Shown here: piece by piece, positions 1 to 13,100 of the stretch
How the letters are laid out: each line of letters starts with the position of its first letter
Numbering within the stretch: position 1 is the stretch's first letter
NCBI GenBank assembly: GCA_033439295.1
Contig: JAVTLE010000003.1
Location: 496,001-560,000, forward strand
Length of the DNA: 64,000 bases
Reading direction: 5' to 3'
DNA from: Deuterostichococcus epilithicus
Taxonomy: Eukaryota; Chlorophyta; Trebouxiophyceae; Prasiolales; Stichococcaceae
Notes under the pieces: model-generated
What the model was told of the DNA's origin: nothing
Database searches by the model: none
Seen by the model: the letters and a program-made list of their open reading frames with translations, nothing else
Position numbers and translations under genes: made by a program

Positions 1-3000
1 GACCCGCGCCAGAAGGTGCGCGTGGCGCTGAGCCCGCATCCGCCGTGTGCGACGCTTCAGAGTGAAACCCTCTCCCCGCCCTTGTGCAACGCCCTTGGGC
101 CGGGGCTACAATGAGTCCTGCAACTGGCGATGTCCATTTCGGTCTTGCTGGCATATTGTTCGCTGTTTGTGCCATCACCTTGGCACCTGCAGTAACCTCA
201 GCACGAGCGGACATGGCATGGACCCCTGCTGCGTGCAGGTGGCCGTGGTGGGCAGCATCGCGCAGCACATGAAGGAGCACCAGTGGGAGGGCGTCCGCTT
301 CCTTTGGCAGTCCATCGTCATCGACCACGCGGTGCGCTGCCGGCGGCTGCTCTGAAGTCGTCAGGGACACGACCGCAGTCCATGTTCCGCAAGCCCTGTG
401 GACCCCCTCTGCAGCCGCCAGCCTTGCACTGGCAGCCTTGGAGGCGGCCTTGAACGCCATCATGTCCGGCTCGCTGTGCACTCACTGCACAGCATGGACA
501 ACGTCAGGGGGCTCATTACTTGCGAAGGGCTCGCCAAGTGCACTGGGGGCACATATCGCTGCTGTTGTGTCAAGCTGGGTGGGCAATGACGGAATGCAGC
601 CAGGCCACAGGGCGTATCGCGTGAGAAAGGGCCACAACAGGTTCTGTATTGTGCGCTGCAGCAAGTGGAGGCGACAATGGAGCACGATGCGGACGAGGAG
701 ATGGGCGGCTGCATCCTGGCGCACAGCATGGGGCTGGGCAAGACGCTCCAGTCGATTGCATTCCTCCACACCTTCCACAGGTGCGCCCCTCTGGCTGCAT
801 GCCAGTTGGAACGTGTGTCTTGTGCATCTTTCCTCACGGCACCTAGTGCCAGCCGCATGCGTGCACCTGATAGCATTTGCGACTCGACCCGCCACCGCCA
901 GTGTACCTCCCTTGTGGATCTCCCTTGTGTTCGCGACGACTGATGGCGTTCCACACGCCGTATTACACCCCTCAGGCACATTCCTGACCCGCCTCCATGT
1001 ATTGGCGCAGCTTCTACCCCGGGCAGCGGTCCATGCTGGTTGTGCCCGCGAATGTGACGCACAACTGGAAGGAGGAGGTGCGGTGCTGTTGTGTTGAGAG
1101 CATACAGGCACTGTGTTTCCTCTGCTAGCAGCATCTGCCCCGATTAGCAAAGCCTGCGTTCATGCTCATTAGGTGTGCATCTGCTGCCTGCAGCTGCGCA
1201 AGTGGCTACCCAAGACCGCGACATCGGAGCTCACCTTCGGCAAGGTGACTCACTGCCCACATACATGCTCTGCCGGTCCAGAAGCATCAGCACTCGCTTC
1301 TGCACTGTTTGAATCTTCGTTCGATCCGGGCCTGTCGAACCGTGAACCTCTTGAACCGCATGTGCTCACTTCAGCACGAGTGCAGCTGCTGATTTCCGGC
1401 AACTCCCCGTCAGTTGTTGCAGCCATGATCAGCATGCTGCCGCATCACGTGTAGGTGCTGCTATTCGGCAAGTCCAGCGAGACTGATGTGGTGCGGCAGT
1501 GGGCCGCGTCCAACGGCGCGGTGCTCATCATCAGTTACAGCATGCTGACGCGGGCGCTGGGCGTGACGGCGGACGGCAGCAACGGCAAGGGCAAGGGCGT
1601 CAAGCGCAAGAGCCCGGCGCCCGCGGGCGGCGAGGAGGCGGGTGCCGCCGCGGACGGAGATGCTGCCGGCGCCGGCGCTGCCGCCAGCATGGCCGACCCT
1701 GTCAAGGAGGTGGGCAGGCCGCATTGGTCGCCCATGCTGCCGCGTCATCGCTAGCAGCGTGCTCAAACGTGCGAAAGAGAGGAGAGACGACGGCAGTGAG
1801 GACGGAAGGAGGCAAAGCCTAAACTTTTCCAAGTCACAATCCTTCGTGGATCGCTCATCATCATTGTCAAGCCTTCGAGCGACGCATCGCGCCGCCCCCT
1901 GCTCTGGCAGCAGGCTGTGCTGTGACGTGCAGCAGCTCCCCCTGCTGCAGGAGCTGGCAAACCTGCTGCGGAAGGAGGCGGAGGTTATCATCGCAGATGA
2001 GGTGCGACATGCCAGCCGCATTCACACCTCAAAGCTTTCATATGTCAGTATGATCACTCGTTTGTCGGTCCAAGACTGTGCAGACAGCGCATCCAGGCAG
2101 CAGCATGCTTGCAAGGCTCCTTTGCGGCGCCAACATGCTTGCTGCCGCGCTGGCCTGCAGCCCTTCGTCTGCAAGCAAGCTTCCACGTATTGCACTGGAT
2201 GTGCAGGCGCACATCCTCAAGAACGAGAAGTGCGCGTTATCCAAGGCCATGATGCAGCTGTCAACCAAGAAGAAGATCGCGCTGACCGGATACCCGCTGC
2301 AGGTGGGTCTGGCTGTCGTCCTTGCTGTACCGTGATGACTGCTATGCTGTGTGTCAAAGTTTAGCGGCTGGAGACTTGTTCCTGATTTGGGTGTCGCTGC
2401 CCCTGCAGAACAACATTCGTGAGTACTACACGATGGTAAGCACACATGTGCATTGTGGCCTGTCTGTGCCAGTGCCATGAGAGTGCATTGGCTCCGGCCG
2501 GAGGTGTGACTCTGCTGGGCTCGCACCGGCCGGAGGCACATGCAGCTTATCGATGCCGCACTGCTGCGCCCGTGCAGATACAGTGGATCGCGCAGCCCGT
2601 CTTCGAGGATGCGCGCTCCTTCGAGAACAGCTTTATCAACCCCATCACCAGAGGCGCGCACGCATCCTGCACGCCTGTGCAGTGCACCTGTCCCTGTGTA
2701 CTGCTGCCACAATTAAGATTGCTCTCAAGGTGGCAACCACCCCCNCNCCCCAGCGCAGCTCCTCTGCTGTACTTCACCCCTTACCCCTCAGCATTCAGCA
2801 CGTACACAGCGGTGGTGGGGTTTCTATGCTGGACTCGCAGTCTTGACGTCAGCATGAAATGACCCTCCTGCGACTGACCTGCAGGCCAGGCGGCGGACGC
2901 CACGTCAAAGGAGAAGCGCGAAATGATTGAGGCACTGTCCGTCCTTCACGACTTCACGCAGAACTTCATCCACCGCAAGGTGTGCGCCGCGTGCTCAGAG

Positions 3001-6000
3001 GCATGTCTGTCCGTGCCTGCTGGGGCTTTGTTGAGGAACTTGCAGTTCGCAAGCGTTGCCCACGGCCCCTCTCCTGACGGGCTGCTGCCTTGGGGCCTGG
3101 CTGCAACTCGAAAAGCTCCTGCCCAGTGCTGCGCTTTGGGTGTCGCCACTTGCTCCTTTCCGTTGTCACTCGGTGGCACTGAAGACGTGTCTGACCTAGG
3201 AGGTGCCACTGTGCAGGGCCCAGCTATCCTGGAGGCTGGCCTGCCTCCGAAGGAGGTGCGTACCCTCTCGGCGCCTGTTCCGCCACTCCATCACAGTGTG
3301 CCGCTCGTCCCGAGCCAGCTCTGGCGCTGCACCGCCCTGCTGCCCTGGTCCCTAGCGTCGGAGCTCCCGTGCACTGCTGGTGCCCTGGCACACGCATCAT
3401 CAGCCGGCTGTGCCAGCGACTGCACATGCCACCCTGCCGTATGCTGCAGAGGAAGAAAGATTGGGATCACAGTGATGAAGTCAGCCCCAGACGATGCAGC
3501 TCAACCCCCAGCCCTGTTGCGCCGACTTGTAGGAGCACATGCTGCTGCTGCGACTGACGCCGCTCCAGGAGCAGCTGTACCGCATGTTCTGCGAGGTATC
3601 CAGAAACCTTGCGAACATCCCTTTGTCTCTCTGGAGTTCACACCCTTTCATTGAAAAACCTGCAGCGCTCAAGCCTGCTGAGACGTGTGAACTGCAATCG
3701 CACCACATCCTGCAAACCCCTCGTTGGTTGGCAGCCTGCAAGGCTGGTTCTCAGCGGAAATACAAATGTGCCGCTGCAGGAGATGGCGGACCCCGGGCAG
3801 CGCGACCTGTTCAGGGACAAAAACATCCTGCTCAAGCTGTGCAACTGCCCCCAGGCCTTTGTCAAGGACATCCGCAAGGTGGGCCCCGCTGTATTGCACA
3901 CTGTGGAGCAAACTCTGTTGCACAGCCCTCGTCGCTCGGGGGTCCATCCAGAGATTGCACTGCTACCCTCCAGCGGCGCTGCTCGCTCAGCACTGCGCAG
4001 TGCTTATTTGTCATCAGAACCAAGGCACCAAGTGAGAGTGCGCTGTATGGATGCACATTGTCACCGCTGGATGCTGCGAAATCGCCTGGCCTTTCCTTCC
4101 GAAGCCGCTATGTTGGGTCTGAAACCTAGGGCGCCTCCTTCGTGTGTCCCGCGCAGATCGCAGCGGGCCATGCACAGCTCATCTTCAGCCAGACGGACGA
4201 CCCGGCGCTGGCGGCGGTCACCGACTCGCTCGTGGTGGGGCCGCCGGGTGGCGCCTCGGGCGACGGCGGTGGCCCCAGCAGCGACGGCCAAAGAGGGAGC
4301 GGTGGCGGCGGCGATGCCGGGGAGTCGCCACAGAGCTCTGATGCGGAGGAGGATGAGCCAGTGGCGGGATCTGTCAAGAAGGGCAAGAATGTCAAGGAGC
4401 ATCAGAAGCTGCTGGCGTCAGGTGCGTGTGCACACACAGTGTCTTGCGCCCAAACTTCCCTGATCTCGTGGTGCCCTGTGCCTGCACGACGATGCACGGC
4501 ACAGAGGAGCGGTTGTGCAGGAGCTGGTGATACGATTGCAGATAACACGAAGCAGCCACACGAACGGGATGCGGCTGCCTGCCAGAGAGACGATGCTGCC
4601 TGGCTGAGAGACGGCAGGTCAGTGCCACCAACCCCTGTCTGCCCTGCAGTGACCATCACTGCCTAGCAAGTTGTGCCACCGCGACGCAGGTCTGGCGCAG
4701 CGCATGTGCGACCTCATCGACAAGCATGAGGGCAAGGGGATGCACTCGACGGACACAGCCAAGGCGTGGATTATCCGCCAGCTGTTGACGTCGTGCCTGG
4801 CCTCGGACGAGCGGCTCATCGTCTTCTCTGAGACGTGAGTTGCCGACCTATGTTGGCGTCCACCCTTTCACCATGGGTCCTACCGTTTTCTGTTTCATTG
4901 AGGATGGTCCCGATGGAAGGGAGGCCGGGGAGGAGCAAATGCAGCCAGCACGGAAATAGCAACCAACAAAAACAATTTTCTTGTATGTGAGCCATGTTGA
5001 CCGTGGGTTTGCCAACATTGCAGGCTCGACAATCTGAATGAGACGGCTACCATCCTGCGGGAGGTGAGTGGGCCTTGTGAGCACAGTATATGCCACGTTA
5101 TACCCTGCTGCCACAGCCATGACATTTGCAGGAGTATATCCTAGGCGTTGTGCCTCGGCCATTCATCGCCGTTCATCTGTACCCTTGACTTCCAACCATG
5201 CGCTGAGTTCTGTGCCTGCTGAGCGGCTGTGTGGCCCGAGCACAGGAGTTCAGATGGACCGAGGACGTGCAGTTCCTTAGGTGTTCATAACCATGTACCT
5301 GGACCTGACATGCGGCGGCATCCAGACTTGCACCTGCTCGACTTCGTGCCGCCTCATTCTCTGCAGCGCACTTGGCTGCAGAAACTCCCTTCTCCTGCTT
5401 GTGATACTTTTTTCCCGCGCCAGCCTCGCCTGGTGTACCTGCCTTGACCTCCCGCTGCATGTTTCGGCAGGCTAGATGGCAAGGTATCACCGGAGCAGCG
5501 GCAGCGCCTGGTCAGCCGATTTAATAGAGCTGAGACGAAGGCCCGGGTCTTCCTGATATCCACCAGAGCAGGTGCAGCCTGTCTGGCTTGTTGCTTTTGT
5601 CACATGTCTGGCTCGCCTCCGCAAGTGCCTGATGCCGCATGTCTTGATCTGAGCTGGCACACCGCGAAATTGAAGGCTTGCGTCCTGCGGGGATCCTGAA
5701 ACCCTCTCAGCAATCATGCAGGTTCCCTGGGCATAAATCTCACAGCCGCCAGCCGCATGATCATATTGGATGAGCCCTGGAACCCCGGTGCTGCTCTGCT
5801 CTGCGCTGCTCTGTGCGTCGAGTTTGGGTGTGGACTATCTGGGTCTGGACACCCTTGCTGCGGCCGGTTGCAGCTCATGCTCGTTTCGTAGTGCTGCAGT
5901 CCATCCGATCAGTCCTGCGGCATCGCTGACCATGCTCGGCCACCGAAAGCGCTGCCAGCCCTGCTCGTGATTGCCGCCTGCGCCTCACTGCCAGTACAGC

Positions 6001-8213
6001 TCACCTCGCTGATGCCTGCTGCCGTGCAGTCCACAATGCTCAGGCCATCGGGCGCATCTTCCGCTATGGGCAGGTGATACACTTTTCGTTTCCATTCGAT
6101 TGTGTACCTGCTGCAGTTGCGCACCGGCTGACAGTTGTCCTGATGCGAAGCACTGATCCATGCTTGGGAGGATGCTGAGTCGCCTCCAGGTTGGTAGTCA
6201 CGACACAAGGATTTTCAGTCCTTTGCTCTAACCAACTGAGCTACCTGAACCTTTTTTTTGTTTTTGTGGACGGTTTTTTCATAAATAAAAACAAAAATTA
6301 TCTCGTTGTTGCAACTTTTCTCTGAGCATGCACCAAGTGTGCAAGACAATCGTAGCAGCATGGCAACAGCTTCTACATTGACGCAGACGCGCCCAACGTT
6401 CGTGTACCGGCTGCTGTACGAGCACACATTTGACTACCGCTGCTACCGGCGCAATTTGGACAAGGAGGGCCTGTTCGGGTGCGACGGGAGTTATGTCTTG
6501 CTGCTGGTCGGCCGCAGCGGATCGAGCAAAGCGATCAGTTTGGGTGTGGGCTGTGGCGGGGTGCTGGGCTGGCGCCGGGGCCAATCATGGGCGACAGCAG
6601 ATGCAGCCGCCATGCTCTCCAGCGGCGCCAAAACCCTGCCTGTTGACAGGGCAGCGACCGATGTGCCGTGACCGCTTTGCAGGCGCGTGGTGGAGAAGAC
6701 AAATGTCAAGAGTGAGTTGCTTTCAGCGCGCAAGCGGCAGCCCTGCTCTGCGCACCTGCACAGCATGCGCCGTGATCGTCGAGCACACTCTTGCACACGC
6801 AACAAGGCAGCAGCCTCGGCCCCCGTCTGCACTTGCTCACTGGATCTGCTGCCAGCAGTTCTATTTGGCCTCTCATCACCACAGATTGGATCACTCACAC
6901 GCCCCTCCTTGATCCGGCCCTTGTCCGACCCACGCAGGCGTCAACAGGAAGGCAGACAAGGAGATCTACAACTTCCCCACGGCGGCGACGCTGGCACGCA
7001 AGCGGCGCGACGCCGTCGTGCAGGGCTGCGCCTGCGACGCCGCCTTCGACGGTCTCATTGCCGCGGACCAGGCGCCCGACGGCCCGCACTGGCTGTCGAA
7101 GTGGGAGCGCCACCAGGACAACCTGCCGACAGACCCCTCGGCGCGTCCCCTTCTTGTCTCATACCAAACCACAAGCTGGTTCACGATCACCAAGCCAATG
7201 CTGCTTGCTTCGTCAGCCACTTGAGCCACAGCCTTACATCAAGGGCTACAAGGGCTGCAAGCTGCACATCAGCTTGCCAGCACTATGTAGTCTCCGTCCC
7301 TGACGTGGGGTCCGGTCGCGGCAGCGCAGCGCTGCACCTGTTCAGCTGGCATGGGGGCCCGCTCGAACCCTCAGTCAATGTCCTTGGCCTCGTATGAATG
7401 CGCGCCTGCAGCTCAATCGGCGTTACTTCCTGCTTGACTCATGCTGCTTGTCCAGAACTGCTCAATCTCCGCTGCTTGCGTCATGGCACTGGACCACTGC
7501 CGGATGTCCCCATGCTGTACGGCCGCTTACAGTTCGCCCCATGCTGCCGGCACCCGCAGCTGTGCCCACGCTGCTTGACCTGGGCAGCAGTTTTCCGAAT
7601 CTTACAACATGTCATGAGACTGCAGGAGGCACTGACGGAGGAGCAAAAGCGGCAGGCGGCCCTGACCTACACCAGCCGCCGCGTCGGCCCCGCCGCCGGC
7701 CGCCGCGCCGGCGGCAGCGACCGTCAGTGGCGCCTGCTGAAGCGGGTGCGCCCTCATCACCCATCAGCACCGACATGGCGCCCAGCAGCCTCGCAGATGG
7801 AGCAGCGGCCCGTCTGCGACCTCTGCACCGTCTCTGCTAGAAACCATTAGCCATGCTCGCCGGCACCAGGCCTTCCTGCGGTGTCATGTCGAACCCACCT
7901 GGCCACCTCTGATAGTGCAGCCACACATGCTGACGCATCTTGCTATGCTTGCGCGCAGCGCCACAAGATCGACGAGAAGGACGTCCAGGCCGCCGCAGAG
8001 GCAGCTGCGGCGGCGGCGGCGGCAGAGGCCGCTGCGCGGGATGCCGAGGCAGCTGCGTTGGCACGGGCGAAAGCCGCAGCGGCAGCGGCGGCGCAGGCAG
8101 TCGACGCCCGTGCTGCTGCCTGCGCTGCCGGCGCCCATGCGGATGCCCTGCAGCAAAACGTCGGGCCTAGCTCGTTCGGTGATACCTCGCCCACGCCGTC
8201 GGGTGTATCATAA
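1..8213 (+). CDS. ATRX/RAD54-like SNF2 chromatin-remodelling ATPase (5' partial)
   Basis: A nuclear Snf2-family ATPase that would translocate on DNA and remodel nucleosomes. The N-terminus lies outside the window and more than 20 exons remain. Seen in order: the Q-like region 'HMKEHQWEGVRFLW' (exon from about 239), motif I 'GCILAHSMGLGKTLQ' (near 700-750), motif II DEAH split between exons ending at 2001 and starting at 2207, motif III 'ALTGYPLQ' (exon 2207-2302), a 27-nt micro-exon (2409-2435), then 'FINPIT', the ATRX-subgroup signature. The C-terminal helicase lobe follows: 'RLDGKVSPEQRQRLVSRFN', 'SLGINLTAASRMIILDEPW' and motif VI 'AQAIGRIFRYGQ'. The tail has the ATRX-like 'LTEEQKRQA' and an Ala-rich coil, ending at TAA 8211-8213. 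A Gly/Ala/Lys-rich insert sits in the first lobe near 1560-1710. The intron after 'FINPIT' appears to use a GC donor at 2654. No ADD zinc finger is visible here. The subgroup call rests on motif resemblance. Confidence 0.85.
6202..6251 (-). pseudogene. Truncated organelle-type tRNA-Phe(GAA) in an intron
   Basis: Read on the minus strand, this has a 7-nt 5' acceptor strand (GGTTCAG), a D arm (GCTC/GAGC), a perfect 5-bp anticodon stem (AAGGA/TCCTT) with loop CTGAAAA and anticodon GAA, then GTGTC. The T arm and 3' acceptor strand are missing, since the next bases do not pair. The 5' half resembles plant and algal mitochondrial trnF. It lies in the helicase intron 6075-6386, antisense to that gene, next to an AT-rich stretch (6252-6300) unlike the surroundings. 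I read it as a fragment of organelle DNA inserted in the nucleus. A plastid source is less likely but not excluded. Confidence 0.7.
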
Positions 8214-8766
8214 TTGGTGCGCCACTGCTGCATGCGCCGCTGCGGTGTGCACAGGACGAAGCCTGTAAAGCCCATCCTGCAGCAACTGCAAAAGTGCTCT
8301 GGCGTTGCTGTGCGTTGCTGTTCATGCGTCTGCAACAACTGCAGGGAAAATGGCCTGTGTGCTCTGGGGAGCATTTAAACAAAGCAACTTGTGCAAGTCT
8401 TACCATGTCGTCTGCGCAGGGTGTAGCGCAGCTCGGGCTTGCCTGCGTGAGGACTTGGAGAAGGGCAGCAGTTCATGGTGTGCCACTTTCAGATATGTGC
8501 AAGGTCTGGCACTGAAGATTGCAGTGAACTTCAGAGGTAGACGATGCGGGGTGCGGATGTGAGACAGCATCCATTCTTTTGGCGGTGGTTCAATGGAAAG
8601 TTTCTGTCTGGTGAATGTCTCAGATGGGAATGGTGTCCTTCGCCCGGGATCTGTTAGCTAGGCTCTTGTAGGTAGCTAGCTTTGGTTTGCTGATAGCAAT
8701 CGGTTTACAGTGTTGAGAGTGTCTAGAACTTCATGTCATGGACAAGCTGCTGCTCCAGCGGTCGCC
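8214..8766. other. Tail-to-tail spacer between the helicase and NDUFB8
   Basis: Convergent 3' flanks. A TGTAA motif, the green-algal polyadenylation signal, lies at 8264-8268, about 50 bases after the helicase stop. No other convincing gene is seen. Confidence 0.5.
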
Positions 8767-9758
8767 CTATTTCCGAGCAAGCTCCAGCTTTAGGTTGTCA
8801 TACGGGTATTCCCGCGGCGCCTGCGTCGATGATAGAAATGTCAGCAAACAGAAGGATGCCTTGCCCTCGAAGAGGACAACAGCCCCGGCCGTGCAACAGG
8901 CTCCCGCTGCCTGTTCGACGGCAGTGAGCGCTCTGCATCATGAGCATTTGCCATGCAGCAAATGCTCATGCGCCTGGAGGTTTGCGGCGATTTGCCTCAT
9001 GTGACTTACGAATGGCACTTTGGACGGCTTGTCAACCCAGGCGGCGAAGTTGTACAGAGCGACGAAGAAGCCCAGGCCCGCGGCCGACGCCCCCAGCGCC
9101 TGCCACTGCGCAGGTTTGACAGCAGATGTCAGTCAGGAGACAAATCTTGGCGGAACCAGGCGTCCAGCACCCCTGGCGCTCATCATTTGAATCCACAGCT
9201 TAGTAGAGTTTATAGCTCAGGCTGGAACAACTGCACAATTTCAATCCATAGAGCAGAAAGGTCGACGCATCCCGGCCGGCCCCCAAGCGTGCATTCAGGA
9301 ATGCAGCTAAACTGTGCATGCTTCAAGCGCACAGGCAGCAGCGGCCCCTGAACTCGCCCGCCTCACCATGGTTCCCTGCGCAAACTGCAGTATGCAGCTT
9401 CGGAATGTCACCTTTGTGACGAGGGTGAATTTGTCCAGGCAAGGCTCCGGCGTGGCCGTGCCGTCGTCCCACATCAGCTCATCCTCCTCCGCCAACTGCA
9501 GGCATTGATGCGGCAATCTGCATTGAGGATGCCGTTTCGTGTGGTCTGTAGCACCGTGCCGCTTGCTGGGCTATGAGACGCAACAGCCTTGGCAATGGCG
9601 CACGCATTCTGGATGACCGCGCAAGCACGTACCGCCGCTTGGGGTGGCAGACGCAGCGCCACGGGCCCGCCACCACCACCCTTTGTCGGCAGCGCCGACT
9701 TTGGAGATGCGATCCGGCGCGCCAGACCGGCCAGCGGGCCCAGCCTCGATGACGCCAT
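8767..9758 (-). CDS. NDUFB8: NADH dehydrogenase (complex I) subunit NDUFB8 / ASHI
   Basis: An accessory subunit of the membrane arm of mitochondrial complex I. Four exons on the minus strand join in frame: 9758-9633, 9495-9412, 9105-9010 and 8820-8767, giving 119 residues. The N-terminus is short, basic and Ser/Ala-rich, as in a mitochondrial leader. The middle carries the plant-type motif 'DELMWDDGTATPEPCLDKF'. One transmembrane segment, 'GLGFFVALYNFAAW', follows, then 'KVPFAPREYPYDNLKLEL', which matches the conserved C-terminus of plant NDUFB8 and the 'YPYNNLYLERGG' of animal NDUFB8. All three introns are phase 0 with GT-AG ends. The length fits plant homologues of about 125 residues. The ATG at 9758 is the first in frame. 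It is head to head with the poly(A) polymerase gene. Confidence 0.93.
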
Positions 9759-10191
9759 GCTGCCAAGAGGTGTGTGCAGCCACTAGCGAGCTCTCCGCCC
9801 GCTAGCTGGGCTCGTGTTGATGTAAAACAGTAACTTCTGCTCGCCTTCACGGCTGCCCGGCCTTGTGACCGGGCCTTCGCACCAATACACGAGTTTGGGG
9901 CTGGATGACTACTTGCGCGAACTTCGAGTCCTGGCACCGCGTGCGCGCACCAGCCTACTGGAAGACCAAACGATAGCTATTGCAGTCTATGCTGCAAGCT
10001 AGACTGTAGAATCAGCGCGGCATCGCTGCCTGCTGCCAGAAGTGGTGAAGGAATCTAGGTAGAGGTGCCCTACATGTAGTCTCTTTCTGTTGCTCCAGCG
10101 TCCAGCCCGAGGTGCACTTGCTTCCAATAGAACTCTCCAGCTTGCGACACCACTACATTATGTCTTGAGGCGCCTCATCCGTCTGCACACG
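9759..10191. promoter_or_regulatory. Shared head-to-head promoter region, NDUFB8 / TRF4-like
   Basis: About 430 bases separate two divergent start codons, so both promoters must fall here. I see no clear TATA box or named element. Confidence 0.45.
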
Positions 10192-13100
10192 ATGGAGGCG
10201 CAAGAGCCTGTCAAATTCTTGTATTCTGTTGCGGTGCCAGCCCTTGGGGAAGGCGCATTCTCGGCGCCTGATGATGCCGAACCCATCAGCATGCCCTTCA
10301 GGGCCTCAGCAGCAAGCCTTGATGACGCTGCGCAGGATGCCTTGGGGTCCGAGAGCCAGGTGAGCGGGATGCATGTCCTAGAAGCAGAACAACAGAACCA
10401 TTTGGAAGGAACTAAACGACGGAATATTGTTCTAGACGATCGAAGCACATCTGTGCATCGAGGCACGCCGTCCGCAAAGCACCGCGTATGTTGCGCAGGA
10501 CGGCACGCAGGAGCAGCGGCCGCCGCCAGGCGGGGAGCCGGATGACGAAAACTTAGACGGCTTTGGCGACTTCTTCTCCCTGGACGATGTGCCGCTGCCA
10601 GCGGCCAGCATGCCAGGCAGCTCGGTGACATCACCGCAGCACGGAGTTGCAGTGGTGGTCGCGGCGGCGGCGGAGGATGAGGAGGCGGAAGGGGATACCA
10701 CACCCGCAGGGCAGGGGCAGGACCGTCTGCCATGGACGCGTGCCTCGCGCCGCATCCGGAGCCCGCTCCTGCGCCTGCACAATGGTGAGAAGCATGGCTT
10801 TTACGTTATGAACGCCCTCTGCCAATGGGCATCTGGGGCGGGATCCGCAAAGGATGGACATGCAATGAGAGTTCATGCCATGCGCATCTGCAGCAATTTG
10901 GTGCCAATTGAGGCATCCTGCTTGTCATATGGGTTGTGTACTTGTCATGGACAGTGTCCCACGTTTCTTCACAACCTTGCAATCCTACAGGTCATGAGAG
11001 TTGAATGAGTGTTGCAACAGAGATCGCCGAGTTCTGCCGCTTCTTGGAGCCGACGGCAGAGGAGCGGGCGGCGCGAACTGCCGCTATGCAGCGCGTCTCA
11101 GACGTCGTCACCGCCATCTGGCCCACTGCCCAAGTGCAGGTGGGCCTCTCTCCGATCACACATTGCATCCCTGTTGCACGCTGGCAAACGCGTGTGGGGT
11201 TGCATCCCTCTTGCTTGGGTCCCAACAGTTGGCTGTCATCCATTTTGGATTGGCGCACCTGCTCTGGCTGTCCCTCAGGGTAGCGTGCCGGCTTCACTTG
11301 CAAGGGACCACACGAGTATGGCTTCCGAATGAGGCTTTCCCATCACAGCCTGTTGACCGACGGCCAGCGCTCGCCGGGAGCAGAGTCAGGAGGTCGCTGG
11401 GCTGGATGGCACGGATCCTGCATGCACCCTGGCGCCGCAGGTGTTCGGATCCTTCGCCATGCGATTGTACCCTATCCACCTTTCCTCCAGCAACACAGAC
11501 CTGGCAGTTGAGGAACATTCGTCTCGCCATGGTGCAACAAACCTCCCCCTGAACCTCCCTTGGACCCCTGTCGCCGCAGGTGTTCGGCTCCTTCGCCACG
11601 GGGCTGTACCTGCCCACCAGCGACATGGACCTGGTCGTCACCGAGTCGGGCTGCCTCGACGTGCGGTCCGGGCTGCGGGCGCTGGCGTCCGCGCTGTCGC
11701 GCAAGGGAATGGCCAAAAACATGCAGGTGGGCTGCCGGCATTGTTTCCAAACTTTAAACACACATCTTGTGTGTGTCGCCCCTTGGTCTTGGGCAGCATG
11801 CAGGCTGCACCGCCAGCGCCCTGCCTGTGCATCGGCCTTTTCAGGGACAACCATACGATGATAGAGAAAACCCTGAAATGAAAACCACATTGCGAAGGGG
11901 CTGTTTCAGGCGCCGCTGGCATGCATTCTACGGTGCAATGAGACACGCTGTCCCGTCATGCGAGTGGGGGCTCTTCAAGGCATGGCTAGATGGTCATCTC
12001 AAGGTTGGCACTAGTCACTGCCTCGGCCGCCTTCGCCCGCTCAAGATATTACCCATACAGTGTCTTGTAGATGCTATATGGATGTGGTCGTTATATGATG
12101 CCGGTTGAGGCGGGTAGCTCCCCACGGTTGCAACAGGATGTGTCTGCTTCTCTGTGCACCGTCCCTGCATCTGGTGCTCAGAATTCCAGCCCAGAATGCG
12201 GCCTGCAAGCTGTAAGGTCAAACTTCATGATGCAAGCACTCACCTGGCGACTAGGACTTCGCACACCACATGGCTAGATTGCTGCACACCTATACTCGTA
12301 AGGTCATCATCCCGCAGACAGTATGCCTGGCCGGCCTCAGGCATCTTGCCGCACCCAGTAGCTTATGACACGCGCCGCAGACGTTGCTTGGCTGGTTTGC
12401 TTGGCCCTGACGCCGGCTGGCCTGGTCTTCTCACGCCTTTCTGCGGCCCTGGATCCTCTTCTTCTGCGGAATGCGACATCAGGTCGAAACTTCATAACAC
12501 CCTGACGCAGGTGGTGGCCAAGGCCAAGGTGCCCATCATAAAGTTCGAGGAGGCGGCCTCGGGCTTCAACTTCGACATCTCCTTCGACGTTGCCAACGGC
12601 CCGGTGACCGCGGCGTACGTGCGCGAGCTCATGGCCAAGCTGCCGCCGATGCGCCCGCTGCTGTTCATCCTCAAGATCTTCCTGCAACAGCGCGAGATGA
12701 ACGAGGTGCCCGTCCATTCTGCAGTTCCATCATTCAGGCACCCCGGCTCGTGGTGGCCTCCCCACGGCGACGGGCCAGGCGCCGAGCCGCCACACCAGGT
12801 CGAAATGCGCCCTTGCGACTCAAGACTCGCATGGTTCACCGCCCTTCTGTCCGGACCTTAGACAATTTCGCCCTATCCACCTGAATCCTACCCCATGCGG
12901 CACCCCTGCGCAGGTGTATTCCGGCGGCATTGGAAGCTACGCGCTGCTGGTCATGGTGGCGGCATTCCTGCAGGCGCACCCGTCGCGAGCCCCGCTCAGC
13001 GCCCACAGCCGTGCGGCGGCGCCCCTGGAGCCCTCGCTCGGCGTCCTGCTCCTGGACTTCTTCCGGCTTTTTGGCCGCTCGCTGTTTGCTGACTACGTGG

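Noticed and set aside
6202-6251. Functional tRNA-Phe gene
   Set aside because: No T arm and no 3' acceptor strand that pairs with the 5' end.
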